From Symploca sp. SIO2E9 (GTDB lineage Bacteria > Cyanobacteriota > Cyanobacteriia > Cyanobacteriales > Coleofasciculaceae): DNA of 62,353 bases. Shown in pieces: positions 19,056-28,549 of this stretch. Location: NCBI GenBank assembly GCA_010692645.1, contig JAAHGS010000027.1:1-62353 (forward strand), in the 5' to 3' direction. Under the pieces are notes generated by a model. The model worked only from the letters and a program-made list of their open reading frames with translations. It did no database searches and was not told the DNA's origin. The first letter of the stretch is position 1. Each line of letters starts with the position of its first letter. The position numbers were made by a program, and so were the translations under genes.

Positions 19056-20078
19056 CTAACTAGACTGTTCTTGAAATATGCGACGTTGTTGGGTTGCCCC
19101 TGTCAGTTTTAATGCCATGGTTTCCACTTTTTTGTAGACAGAGTTTGGTAAAAACAAGAGCAGATAGGCAGCTCCTCCCGTCAAGATTGTACGGCGCGGC
19201 TCTTCTAGAAGTATGCGCCAGTATTTAGTTAAGGCTCGATGGAATAGTTTGATGGCAACTTTTGAATCTTTGAGAGTTACTGCCCTACGAGCTAAATGCC
19301 TCAGGTAATAGGCTGTAGCTGGTTTTTCCCACTTACTTATCAAGTCGGGGGCATAGCCACGAGTCTTTGTAATTAACTGCTCCCAAGATTCTTGTTTTTT
19401 AATCAAGTTGGCTGAAATCCCCACTGAATTGACTCGGTATAGAGTCAAAGATTCAGGGATACCCTCAATCTGCCAGTCAGTCTGAATTGCGATGCGAAAC
19501 CAACAATCAAGATCCTGGCAGCCTTGTAAGCTTTCGTCCCAGTAAAAGTCCTGCGTGATGCCGTAAAGATTATCTTGGAATTTAATCTCTTCAAATACCT
19601 CTTTGCGAATTACAGCACAGGAGCCATTGCTAATTGGATTGCGGCATAGTATTTGACCAAGAGTAATTTTATGGAGCTTTGGTACTTGATAGATGCCTAA
19701 AGGATTTCCTGCTTCATCGATAAAAGCAGAACGGCTAAAACTAATTCCCAAGTTTGGATGTTTTTCCAGATGTTCAAGATGTTTTTCTAGCTTTTGTGGC
19801 AACCACAAGTCATCCCCATCCAAAAATGCTATATAGTCTCCTTTTGCCTCACGAATACCTGTATTTCTGGCTGCATTTGCTCCTCGATTTTTCTGACGAA
19901 TGATTTTGATTCTAGGGTCAATAAATTGCTGACAAATTTCTACACTTCGATCAGGAGAACCATCGTCGATAATCAGTAACTCAAAATGTTTATAGGTTTG
20001 AGCCAAAACCGACTGAACTGCATCAGCAATATATTCTTCGACCCGATAGACTGGAATGATAATAGATACCTGGTTCAT
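19056..20078 (-). CDS. GT2 family glycosyltransferase (tandem copy 2)
   Basis: 340 residues, a clear paralogue of copy 1. Motifs are VSIIIPVYRVEEYI, LLIIDDGSPDRS, GANAARNTGIREAKGDY and IAFLDGDDLWLPQKL (DXD). The C-terminal EEPRRTILTGGAAYLL block is identical to copy 1, and both end in IxQEQSS. Divergence is concentrated around residues 150-200, where acceptor specificity often lies, so the copies may add different residues to one repeat unit. The flank upstream of its ATG shares ACACCCTTACTCACAACT with copy 1. Confidence 0.92.
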   Translation of the reverse strand: MNQVSIIIPVYRVEEYIADAVQSVLAQTYKHFELLIIDDGSPDRSVEICQQFIDPRIKIIRQKNRGANAARNTGIREAKGDYIAFLDGDDLWLPQKLEKHLEHLEKHPNLGISFSRSAFIDEAGNPLGIYQVPKLHKITLGQILCRNPISNGSCAVIRKEVFEEIKFQDNLYGITQDFYWDESLQGCQDLDCWFRIAIQTDWQIEGIPESLTLYRVNSVGISANLIKKQESWEQLITKTRGYAPDLISKWEKPATAYYLRHLARRAVTLKDSKVAIKLFHRALTKYWRILLEEPRRTILTGGAAYLLLFLPNSVYKKVETMALKLTGATQQRRIFQEQSS

Positions 20079-20251
20079 GATTACTGAACACCCTTACTCA
20101 CAACTGCACTTGCGTTTTTGTATTGATTGGGTTCAACCAGCCGATTGCTGATTAATACCACTTCCGGTTAGATGATAATCATTTAAGAAAAGCTTGATGG
20201 TAATCAAAAATTCATTTTCTAATCTCCTCATCTGTTAGCCCTCATGACTAA

Positions 20252-21274
20252 TTACCCAGATTGTTCTTGTAAAATACGTCGTTTTTGGGTAGCTCCTGTT
20301 AGCTTTGTCCCTAGCAATGCCACTTGAGAGTACCAGGAGCGAGGCAACAGGCGAAGTAGATAGGCCGCAATTAGAATCCGTAGTGTGCGGCGCGGCTCCT
20401 CTAGTAATAGTTGCCAGTGAGCAGCCAAAGAGCGATGGCACAGTTCCACGGCAATAGCACCATTTTGCATGCGTATCGCATTTCTGGCTAAGTACCTCAG
20501 CCGACAGCCTCTAGAAAGGTTGCCCCATTGGGCAATCAATTCTGGAGCATAGGAGTTGGTTTTGGCAAGTACTTGTTCCCAAGACTCAAATTGTTTGAGC
20601 AAATTAGCTGAAAGACCACCAGAATTAAGGCGATATAGTGTTAAAACTTCAGAAATTCCTTCAATTTTCCAGGGTGTTTGAAGGATAATCCGCAACCAAC
20701 ATTCAATGTCCTCTGAGCGTCGAAATTGCTCATCAAAATAACAATCTTCTACAGTTCCATGAAGATTATCCTGGAATTTAATCGCCTCAAACACTTCCCT
20801 CCTAATTACAGGAGCCGAACCATTGCCAACAGGGCTTTCTCGGAATAAATCATAGGCAGTGATTCCCTTAAGCTTGGGCATTAAATAGATACCTAAAGGA
20901 TTTCCCTCCTCGTCAATCAAAGCGGAACGACTAAAACTAACTCCCACTTCTGGAGAGTTATTTAAATGTTCTACTTGCCTTTCTAGCTTTTGTGGCAACC
21001 AGAGGTCATCGCCATCTAAAAAAGCTAAGTATTCCCCTTGAGCCTGTCTGATTCCAGCGTTCCTTGCACCAGCAAGTCCTCGGTTTTTTTGATGAATGAT
21101 TTTAATCCTGGAGTCTGAGAACTGCTGACAAATCTCAATACTTTGATCCGGGGATTCATCATCTACTAAAAGCAATTCAAAATTTTCGTAAGTTTGATTG
21201 AGAACCGATTGAACTGTGGCAGCTATATATTTTTCGACTCCATATATAGGAACAATTACAGAAATTTTAACCAT
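20252..21274 (-). CDS. GT2 family glycosyltransferase (tandem copy 3)
   Basis: 340 residues, the most diverged of the three tandem GT2 paralogues. Motifs are ISVIVPIYGVEKYI, LLLVDDESPDQS, GLAGARNAGIRQAQGEY and LAFLDGDDLWLPQKL. The C-terminal signature persists as EEPRRTLRILIAAYLL and RRILQEQSG. Its upstream flank is unlike the others, so it predates the more recent 1/2 duplication. It is likely one of the enzymes building the repeat unit on a lipid carrier at the cytoplasmic face. Confidence 0.92.
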   Translation of the reverse strand: MVKISVIVPIYGVEKYIAATVQSVLNQTYENFELLLVDDESPDQSIEICQQFSDSRIKIIHQKNRGLAGARNAGIRQAQGEYLAFLDGDDLWLPQKLERQVEHLNNSPEVGVSFSRSALIDEEGNPLGIYLMPKLKGITAYDLFRESPVGNGSAPVIRREVFEAIKFQDNLHGTVEDCYFDEQFRRSEDIECWLRIILQTPWKIEGISEVLTLYRLNSGGLSANLLKQFESWEQVLAKTNSYAPELIAQWGNLSRGCRLRYLARNAIRMQNGAIAVELCHRSLAAHWQLLLEEPRRTLRILIAAYLLRLLPRSWYSQVALLGTKLTGATQKRRILQEQSG

Positions 21275-21448
21275 GTTTATGTTACCTTCTAGTGAAAAAA
21301 TCTTTTTTAAATTAGTTGATGGCTCTTAATCAAGATAAGAATTAAAGTGTTTTAATTCTAGATGTTGAAGGATAATTGCCCCTTTAACTAACTCAATTTT
21401 TCCAGGAACAAATTCACTTTTATTAATTGCTAGCAGATTCAACTATGG

Positions 21449-22816
21449 CTATAAGTTGTCTAACGGAAGCTTTGCTGGTAAAGATTCACTCTCATTAACT
21501 TCTGGTTTCTCCTCTTCTGGACTAGCTTCAACAGTAGACTCAGTTTGAGCAAATTGCAGTTTATTAAAAACAAATTTTGTTGACCACATAAAAAAACAAG
21601 GTACGTAGATGAAGTGAACTATCAACACAGACCAAGCTACACCCATCGCTCCCCACTGAACTCCTATGAGGAGACAAATTGTGAACATTAGTGTAAAAGC
21701 TAGGTTCCAAACTAAATTTAAATCGGTCTTGCCGATAACTATCAAAAGTTGACCGGGAGGGAGAGCGAAAGCACGAGGAATTGCTGACAGGCAAATCAAG
21801 ACCAGAACTGGAATTGCGACTATCCATTTTTGTCCGAAAACAATTGGTACGTAAAACGGTGCTAAACTAGATTGGATTACAACAAAAGGAATAACGATAA
21901 AGCTGATGGTTTTGAGACTACTAAAATAGTGTTTCTTGAATTGAGACCACTGAGAGCGAAGAGAGCATAAATGCGGATATAGAGCGACAGCAATAGATTG
22001 AATGATACTCTGACTAATTCCCAATCCTGCATTGAAGGCGAAGAAATATATACCCAATTGTTCAATCCCAAGAAAACGGGCAATAATCAAGTAGTCCAGC
22101 TGGTCTCTTAGCTTTCCTAAGAGTGTAGCTCCTAGTATACCTCGACCAAAAGTAAATATTTCTCCCCAATGCTCTGTTGTAAATTTTTTGGATACACGCC
22201 AAGGGTGACATTTAAGAGATATAATAAAATCAATGGGAGATACTAGAATTTTCCCTAAGACTAAAGACCACATTCCCAGTCCAAAGACAGCAAAAACAGC
22301 AGCTATGGCATTGCTTAACACCATCTTCAAAGTGTTAATCGTGGCAGTTATTTTCATTCTGTTCTCTCTTTGAATAAGAGTAGCCTGAATTCTGCCAACT
22401 GGAGTGATTAAATAAACAGTTGCTAAAGCACAAACGGGGAGTACAAGTTCTGGAGCATTAGAGAACTTAGCAATGCCAAAGGAGGCAATGCACTGAATAA
22501 CAAATAAACTTATAGATGTTACCCAGTTGAGCCAATAGGCAGAGTTACATAACTCGTCGAGTCTCTCTTCTTCAACCTGAATTAGCTTGCCAGCGATGCC
22601 GAATTTAGTGAATACTTGGGTAAATTCATAAGTTGTCATGATCATAGCTACTAAACCGTAGTCATACTTTGTTAAGTAGCGTGCGATAACAACCGTTGCT
22701 GCTAAACGTAAAACTTTCTCAATGAACTGCGAACCAGCCAACCAGCTGAGATTGCGAATAAACTGGTTATTTAGCTTCTTTTTTACTCTAACTTCAAGCT
22801 CTTTAACCAAGCTCAC
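21449..22816 (-). CDS. Wzx-like polysaccharide flippase
   Basis: A 455-residue polytopic protein of the MATE/MVF-type polysaccharide flippase group. It starts NLSWLAGSQFIEKVLRLAATVVIARYLTKYDYGLVAM, the usual first helices of Wzx-like proteins, and has about 12 membrane segments to residue 415 before a charged, Glu-rich tail. It should move undecaprenyl-linked repeat units across the inner membrane. The position between GT2 genes and the Wzy-like polymerase fits. The start is a GTG with no good alternative nearby. Confidence 0.9.
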   Translation of the reverse strand: MSLVKELEVRVKKKLNNQFIRNLSWLAGSQFIEKVLRLAATVVIARYLTKYDYGLVAMIMTTYEFTQVFTKFGIAGKLIQVEEERLDELCNSAYWLNWVTSISLFVIQCIASFGIAKFSNAPELVLPVCALATVYLITPVGRIQATLIQRENRMKITATINTLKMVLSNAIAAVFAVFGLGMWSLVLGKILVSPIDFIISLKCHPWRVSKKFTTEHWGEIFTFGRGILGATLLGKLRDQLDYLIIARFLGIEQLGIYFFAFNAGLGISQSIIQSIAVALYPHLCSLRSQWSQFKKHYFSSLKTISFIVIPFVVIQSSLAPFYVPIVFGQKWIVAIPVLVLICLSAIPRAFALPPGQLLIVIGKTDLNLVWNLAFTLMFTICLLIGVQWGAMGVAWSVLIVHFIYVPCFFMWSTKFVFNKLQFAQTESTVEASPEEEKPEVNESESLPAKLPLDNL

Positions 22817-22950
22817 AATTTTACTCCCAGAGAATATAACCTCCTAGTTAACATCTTGTTAGACTCTCCAGTGGATTGGTTTTCATGCTTATTTGATGCC
22901 CCCTTGTTTTTATTGGTTTTAGAATACTAGTCAATTTAGCTAAGTATAGT

Positions 22951-23967
22951 TCACAGATGATCTTGACCAACCTTAGCACTTGGTATTGATACCATCGGCA
23001 AGTTCTTGCCGATAAATTGTATAAAACCCATGGCTAATTTATAGGGAATGAATTTTACCATCAGCAATTTGATCAACAACCGCTGAGTTTCTTTGTTCAA
23101 CAGGATTCTTGGATATAAATGAATAGCTTTTTTGAGCTTTTGACTAGCTTGCCTCAATCCCTCTTGATCAGCAACCCCTGATCCATTGAATAAATTATTA
23201 AGGCACTGCTTAGCTAGATATCGATAAGCATTCGCCAAACTTCTTTTTTTAAGAAATTGTAATTCTGCTGGAGCAAGCTTAAAGGCACGCTCAATTACAA
23301 TCAAGTTAGCCTGCTCCATAACCTCAACTTTGGAAGTCATCGACTGTGAAGAACGGCGGTAAAGAATTTGGTATTTAGGAACTAAAACAAAAGCACAACG
23401 GGCGGCTAGCCGCAGGTAATAATCCCAATCTTCAACAGATTTAAGTGAGGGGTCAAATTCTCCTGCTGACTCAATAAATTCCCTGCGTACAAGAATGTTA
23501 GAACCACTTGAAATAAAATTACGGACTAGTAATTGCGGGTAAACATTACCCTCAAAAAATAACGGTTCCCATGCATATAAAAAATCCCCCTTTTCATCGA
23601 TAAATGCAGTCCAGCTATAAGCAACACCAGCCTCAGGATGCCGTTGCAAGGCTTCTAATTGTAGCTCTAGTTTATCTGGCTCCCATAAATCATCGGCGTC
23701 GATGAAGCTAATAAACTTGCCACTTGATTGTACAATACCACGATTACGAGCTACTGGCAATCCCCCGTTTTCATAGGAGAAAACTCTCAGACGAGGCTCA
23801 GAGATTTTACTTAACAAGTCTAAAGTTCCATCAGTCGAGCCATCATTGATTACAATTATCTCAAAATCAGAAAAAGTTTGTGCCTGGATAGATTGGAGCG
23901 TTGCTAATATGGTTTTTGAAGCATTGTAAGCGGGAATAATCACTGATATGGTAGGCATCGTGGGCAT
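22951..23967 (-). CDS. GT2 family glycosyltransferase
   Basis: A 338-residue GT-A glycosyltransferase, distinct from the tandem trio. Motifs are ISVIIPAYNASKTI, IIVINDGSTDGT, GLPVARNRGIVQSSGKF and ISFIDADDLWEPDKL. It lacks the EEPRRT C-terminal block. Two in-frame ATGs (23967, 23958) are possible starts. It follows the polymerase gene by 17 bases, so the two are co-transcribed. Confidence 0.92.
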   Translation of the reverse strand: MPTMPTISVIIPAYNASKTILATLQSIQAQTFSDFEIIVINDGSTDGTLDLLSKISEPRLRVFSYENGGLPVARNRGIVQSSGKFISFIDADDLWEPDKLELQLEALQRHPEAGVAYSWTAFIDEKGDFLYAWEPLFFEGNVYPQLLVRNFISSGSNILVRREFIESAGEFDPSLKSVEDWDYYLRLAARCAFVLVPKYQILYRRSSQSMTSKVEVMEQANLIVIERAFKLAPAELQFLKKRSLANAYRYLAKQCLNNLFNGSGVADQEGLRQASQKLKKAIHLYPRILLNKETQRLLIKLLMVKFIPYKLAMGFIQFIGKNLPMVSIPSAKVGQDHL

Positions 23968-23984
23968 TGGGGTTTAGTGGTAGT

Positions 23985-25244
23985 TTAGACAAAAGTTGGT
24001 GAAAATTCCTCTTTGAAGGCGATCCCCAACATCATTAAACCAGGCCAGTAAAGGAAAGCTAGCCCCTCTAAATTCTCAGCCAAGGAAAAAATGAACATTA
24101 CTAAGATTAATGCTAACCCTGTCTGAGCAATTTTACTTTGTTGGGCTTTGATCAACAGAGAGATCAAAGTATAGAGCATGGGAATGGCTAGAGCAATAAA
24201 GCCCACTAGTCCATGAAGATAGAGAGCACCAAACCAGGTGTGATGACTACCGATGGGCATTCTGGCAGCCACGTAAGGACCTTCTGGCGATTTAACTGCA
24301 TGCCCCCAAATGGGAGCCTCATGCCATTTATCGATCGCAAGTCGCCCTAAGATGTTTCTAACTCGTGAAGAAGCAGCTCGTCTACTATCAAAATAATCTT
24401 TAAAATTCTTTGCCATAAGTAGCAGTTGGGAACCAAATAAACCAGCCAAAAAGCTACTTATGCCCAAGGCAATTTGCATACTTGGTCGAGCAAGATTTAC
24501 CAAAACTAATCTAATTATTGGCAGGCTAATTAAACACAGTAAACCCAAACGTGAAGCTGAACCTAAAATAGCAGCAACATTACCAATTATAGCAAGATAT
24601 CGTAATTTTTTATTTTGTTCTTGCTCTGCTAAAACTATGTGTATATTAGCTGCTAGTGCTAAGGCAGGAGACCAAGGAGCAAACAAACTGAGGCGAGTCG
24701 CGCCACCCTCTGATAGATATAAAGTTGCAGCATAGTAACGTGTAATATTGCCTCCAATTTTAGCAAAAATATGATTAGTAAATAGAGGCATAGGAACCCC
24801 TGCAATACTTAGCAAATAGCTCACTGGCACCAAGACTAGAGTCTGTATACCGAGTATGCAAATGGCTCGATAGATTAGTTGCGGTCTAATTTTGAGGCAA
24901 CCAATTAGAGGAAATACAGCTAAAAGCGCCCATGTCCTTAAAAAAGCGTTGACAAAGGATTTGATAGTTTTGATTGTCCCCAAGTTAAACTCTAGATGAC
25001 CAACCACTAAAGCTAGACCTATGGTTAACATTGAAACAATCCAGATCCAGACTCCCAAAGGGATCGATATCCTTTCTTCAACAGGGGTTTCCTCTGTTTG
25101 TTCCCAGAGCTTCTTGATTAGGTACAGAACTAAGAACCAAGCGAGCATAGGTGCAAAAATATACTGTGCACCTAGGAAAAGCAAGACATAGGTTCCGGTG
25201 ATGTAATACCAAACTAATGTTTCTTCAAGATTTTGAGGTTTCAT
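23985..25244 (-). CDS. O-antigen ligase/polymerase (Wzy-like)
   Basis: A 419-residue protein with 10-12 membrane segments. It has the O-antigen ligase/polymerase signature late in the sequence: a large periplasmic loop (GHAVKSPEGPYVAARMPIGS) followed by HHTWFGALYLHGLVGF, with the conserved His. In this locus, between flippase and chain-length regulator, it most likely polymerises repeat units (Wzy role). Sequence alone cannot separate polymerase from ligase. Confidence 0.85.
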   Translation of the reverse strand: MKPQNLEETLVWYYITGTYVLLFLGAQYIFAPMLAWFLVLYLIKKLWEQTEETPVEERISIPLGVWIWIVSMLTIGLALVVGHLEFNLGTIKTIKSFVNAFLRTWALLAVFPLIGCLKIRPQLIYRAICILGIQTLVLVPVSYLLSIAGVPMPLFTNHIFAKIGGNITRYYAATLYLSEGGATRLSLFAPWSPALALAANIHIVLAEQEQNKKLRYLAIIGNVAAILGSASRLGLLCLISLPIIRLVLVNLARPSMQIALGISSFLAGLFGSQLLLMAKNFKDYFDSRRAASSRVRNILGRLAIDKWHEAPIWGHAVKSPEGPYVAARMPIGSHHTWFGALYLHGLVGFIALAIPMLYTLISLLIKAQQSKIAQTGLALILVMFIFSLAENLEGLAFLYWPGLMMLGIAFKEEFSPTFV

Positions 25245-25455
25245 TAATGTTTAAATACTGAAGCCTTGTACTTTAAAGCTCCTAGTGCCGCTGCCCTGCA
25301 AGTCAAAACTCAAAAGCATGCAGTGAGCGAAACGAAGCTGTCAAAAGTCAAAAATCCTTTCAAAATAAGGGTTTCGACCGATGTGAAACTAGTGGGTTAT
25401 TTCTGCCCTACTGTATTAACGACCAGTACACTTTCCTCAACAGCAGGCTCTAAAG

Positions 25456-26895
25456 CTAAATAGACGCAGTCGAATTTGACTTGATCAGTTTTTTTTGACC
25501 TTGCAAATGAGGGCGCAGCCAGAGGGAAAATAGCCCCAGGCTAATTAGCACTGAAGCTGCTGTCGCACCAAGGAAAGCCATTTTCCTCATTTGTGCCACT
25601 GGCGCAGATTCAGAAGGTAAACTTGGTTGTGCGATTAGCTCGAGTTTAGGATAAGAACCAGACTTAGCTAATTTAGCTGTATCCAATTGAGTAAAAGCAG
25701 TTGAAAAAACTGTTTCTGCAATGCGCACATCTCGCTCAAGAGTCTGTAGAGTCAAGGCATCCTGTGTCATGGTCTTGAATCTACTCTCAAGCTGAGCAAT
25801 CTGCTTAGCCAATTCCTGAGAGCTAGCTTGCAACCCCTCTCTGGCTGCTTTAACTTCAACTATTTGTCGAAACAGGCTTTCTCGGGCTGTGCCATTGCGC
25901 TCACCATTATCAACAGCTAAGTCGGAAATCTTTGCTAAATCAGTAGGGCGGCCTAAAAGGGACTGACTGCGCTCTAGAATGGCAGCTCTAGCACCCTTTT
26001 GCTTAGCACTTTCTCGAATCACAGCTGGATGATTTGGTCCATAGGTAGGGCGCAAAATTTCTAGCTGTGAAGTTGCCTCACTGTAGTCTTGTAAATGCTG
26101 CTGAAATAATTGGTCAGACTTGAGAATAAAGGCATCTGAAACCTGCTGAGCTGAAGTATCTAAATTGCTAGAGAGTTGTTGGAGACTAGCAGTAGTTTCC
26201 TGCTTTTGAGCTAAAAGTTGAATCTCTTCTCTGCGCAGATTCTCTAGGTTCTCTGAAACCTGAGCAACTTGTTGTGTTGAAGACAATCCCGTCTTGGCTT
26301 TGTGTTGAGCAAGACGTCTTTCGGCAATTTCTAGATTTCTGCGCGCCGAGTCAACAGCCTGTTCGATTGGTTTGTTTTCCTCTTGGGTTTCTTGAATTCT
26401 CAGTTGCTCTAGCCTGTTCTCAAAAGCTTTCCTTATAGCAAAAGCCTTGTTCCGGGCTTCTTCAGGGCTAGTTCCTGAGATTTCAAAATTCATCATCGTG
26501 GTGTTATCAACCACCTGAATCTTCGGCTTACCAAACTCAGCGATGTCAATGTCGAGTTCAGTAGCCGATGTTTCCATAACTGACTTACTTCCGGCTATAA
26601 ACTTGTACTTTTCTCTGGGATCTTGAGAGCGATCGCTATAAGGTGAACCTACCTCTGAGGAGGCAGCACCCAAGTTAGGAATATTAACTCTGGTGAATGA
26701 GCGAGCTCCTGGTAGCGAGTAGGTCCACTTACTGGTATAGGTAGGCTTAGAGACCTCTAAGTGTACTAAAGTTACACCCCAAACAGCCGCATTAAGAATT
26801 ATGCCCAGAGATAAGTAGCGCATCCAGCGCCTCTGAGATTCGGCAGATTTTGAAGATGGGGAAGATGGATTAGATGCAGCAATAGACTCAGTCAT
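25456..26895 (-). CDS. Polysaccharide co-polymerase / chain-length regulator (Wzz/GumC-like)
   Basis: About 479 residues. The N-terminal membrane segment (YLSLGIILNAAVWGVTLV) is followed by a Wzz domain, a long coiled coil (about residues 165-410: ARRNLEIAERRLAQHKAK and later EREVR-type heptads), and a second membrane helix (MAFLGATAASVLISLGLFSLWL) just before the C-terminus. There is no Walker-type tyrosine-kinase domain after the second helix, so it is a kinase-less PCP. It should set chain length and bridge to the exporter encoded next to it. The start is uncertain: a TTG at 26928 overlaps the wza stop by 4 bases, while the ATG at 26895 is the more usual codon. Confidence 0.88.
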   Translation of the reverse strand: MTESIAASNPSSPSSKSAESQRRWMRYLSLGIILNAAVWGVTLVHLEVSKPTYTSKWTYSLPGARSFTRVNIPNLGAASSEVGSPYSDRSQDPREKYKFIAGSKSVMETSATELDIDIAEFGKPKIQVVDNTTMMNFEISGTSPEEARNKAFAIRKAFENRLEQLRIQETQEENKPIEQAVDSARRNLEIAERRLAQHKAKTGLSSTQQVAQVSENLENLRREEIQLLAQKQETTASLQQLSSNLDTSAQQVSDAFILKSDQLFQQHLQDYSEATSQLEILRPTYGPNHPAVIRESAKQKGARAAILERSQSLLGRPTDLAKISDLAVDNGERNGTARESLFRQIVEVKAAREGLQASSQELAKQIAQLESRFKTMTQDALTLQTLERDVRIAETVFSTAFTQLDTAKLAKSGSYPKLELIAQPSLPSESAPVAQMRKMAFLGATAASVLISLGLFSLWLRPHLQGQKKLIKSNSTASI

Positions 26896-26924
26896 TATCT
26901 TATAAGTAGGTTTTTGACTAAGGA

Positions 26925-27986
26925 TCAATTTGAGAAGATGTCTCGCAATAATCTGACCGGATTAAGGACATCTCTAATGACGTTAAAGACGTTGTTAACG
27001 TTAGTGACAGTTGAATCGTAGCAAGCAACGCTATCTTCTGGCATCAGAAAAGGATTAACTTTGAGGTCTGCAGAATTTTTGACCAAATCTTCAACCTGAC
27101 TCTCGAAGGTCTTAATTTCTCCAGTTTGGCGGTCAGTTTGCACTAAAAGGGCTCTGCGCTTAGCATTAACAGCTGATGAACCACCTAGACAATTGGCAGC
27201 CACCACAGCTTGAGAGAAGCGAGAACCATAGGGAAGTTCGTTGGTTTGAATGTTACGGGGATTGGGATTGGTCAGATTGGACAGATATACAGTAATTGTT
27301 TCAGGTGTGATCTGAGAAAGGCGTACTAGTTCATTGCGGCTGCTATCTAACTCAGGAACAATAATTTGGTCTCCAGCAATTAGGGGAACATCTTGAACTG
27401 GGGCACCTGTAAACTCGCCGGACAAATCCAGTACCTGCTCTTGTTTGCCCCTCAGTAAGCGCACTTGGGAAATGTTGGCATTGGGCGTCACACCTCCAGC
27501 CGCGAGAATGGCTGCGCTAAGATAGCGTTCTGGTGGATAGTCTCCAGATAAAGTGGCGATCTGCACTGGTAATTCTCTACCTTTTGACTCTGTTTCATTA
27601 ATCAAGACGCGTCCTGGATAGAACACAGCTCCCCCCACGCTTACCTGAATCGGAGCCCATTCAAAAATTTCCAGGCTCAATAGCAGTGACTGTGAGCGGA
27701 AGAAGCCTCCTGTGATCAACGCTTGCTTAATCTGGTTCTCTACCACTGAAATTTCTTGACCTGCAGCTGAGAAAGGTTCAAGGTAGGGAATATTAAGCTT
27801 GCCATCCAGGTTAACTTCGTAGGTGGCGCTAAAGCGTTCATTGTTAGGTAAGTCTTCTTCGCCAGGAATAAACAGTCTGAGGCGATCGCCGGGAGACAGT
27901 GGCAGCGCCCAGACGCCAGGGGAGGTCAATATCAGTGCCGTAGTTGATATTGCCCCTAATATGAAATATTTTACTAATTTGAGCAT
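26925..27986 (-). CDS. Outer-membrane polysaccharide export protein (Wza/GumB-like)
   Basis: A 353-residue periplasmic/outer-membrane protein. The signal peptide (ILGAISTTALILTSPGVWA) lacks a lipobox Cys. The Poly_export domain (LSPGDRLRLFIPGEEDLP ... VNLDGKLNIPYLEP) is followed by SLBB-type beta-grasp repeats (IQVSVGGAVFYPGRVLIN, TITVYLSNLTNPNPRNI). It should form the outer-membrane exit channel. The stop codon abuts or overlaps the chain-length regulator's possible start, indicating coupled expression. Confidence 0.92.
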   Translation of the reverse strand: MLKLVKYFILGAISTTALILTSPGVWALPLSPGDRLRLFIPGEEDLPNNERFSATYEVNLDGKLNIPYLEPFSAAGQEISVVENQIKQALITGGFFRSQSLLLSLEIFEWAPIQVSVGGAVFYPGRVLINETESKGRELPVQIATLSGDYPPERYLSAAILAAGGVTPNANISQVRLLRGKQEQVLDLSGEFTGAPVQDVPLIAGDQIIVPELDSSRNELVRLSQITPETITVYLSNLTNPNPRNIQTNELPYGSRFSQAVVAANCLGGSSAVNAKRRALLVQTDRQTGEIKTFESQVEDLVKNSADLKVNPFLMPEDSVACYDSTVTNVNNVFNVIRDVLNPVRLLRDIFSN

Positions 27987-28549
27987 CTACCTCGATGACC
28001 TCAACTATTAAGTAGATCTGGCTTGACCAGATGTATGTGGAGTTTACTTTAAAGTCTATCGTTGATGCCGAAACCCTGATTGTTACCTGATGCTTAGTCT
28101 GTATCAAGCAACTTTTTTAGTTATGTTTAAGAGCTTTCAGCTCTTGCTTAATACTTCACAATTGTCAGCATTTGTAATGCTATATCTCCGTCGCTATTTT
28201 CTGATCAACATCTGATTGTACACCCTCATTTAGACAATATTCTCGTTACAACGTAAAAAACATTATACACTATCGATGAATACGCACAATAAAGCTGTCA
28301 GGATGCCAGGTAGCAAAGATGCTTCCGAGGTCTAACTATTTCGAGTTAATTATCTGTGAGCCTGCTGCAACCAATAGAAACAGGCAGATGTGCTGCGAAT
28401 AAGCTGCTAAAAATAGTCGTATTCACCACTAATGAGATCACAAAAATATTGGTGCGGCGGCAAATTACAATCAAGTCTTTGAGTTGTCCCATTGAGCGAC
28501 TGTAAGTATTTCGCGATGCTAGACAAGCACTGTTTGTTTCCAGATTATA
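27987..28549. other. Non-coding gap upstream of the wza-like gene
   Basis: 563 bases, AT-rich, without a credible gene. A perfect hairpin AAGAGCT/AGCTCTT with a 3-base loop lies at 28129-28145, on the side toward wza. The gap probably contains the promoter for the wza-PCP-wzy-wzx part of the locus. I cannot place it. Confidence 0.45.
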
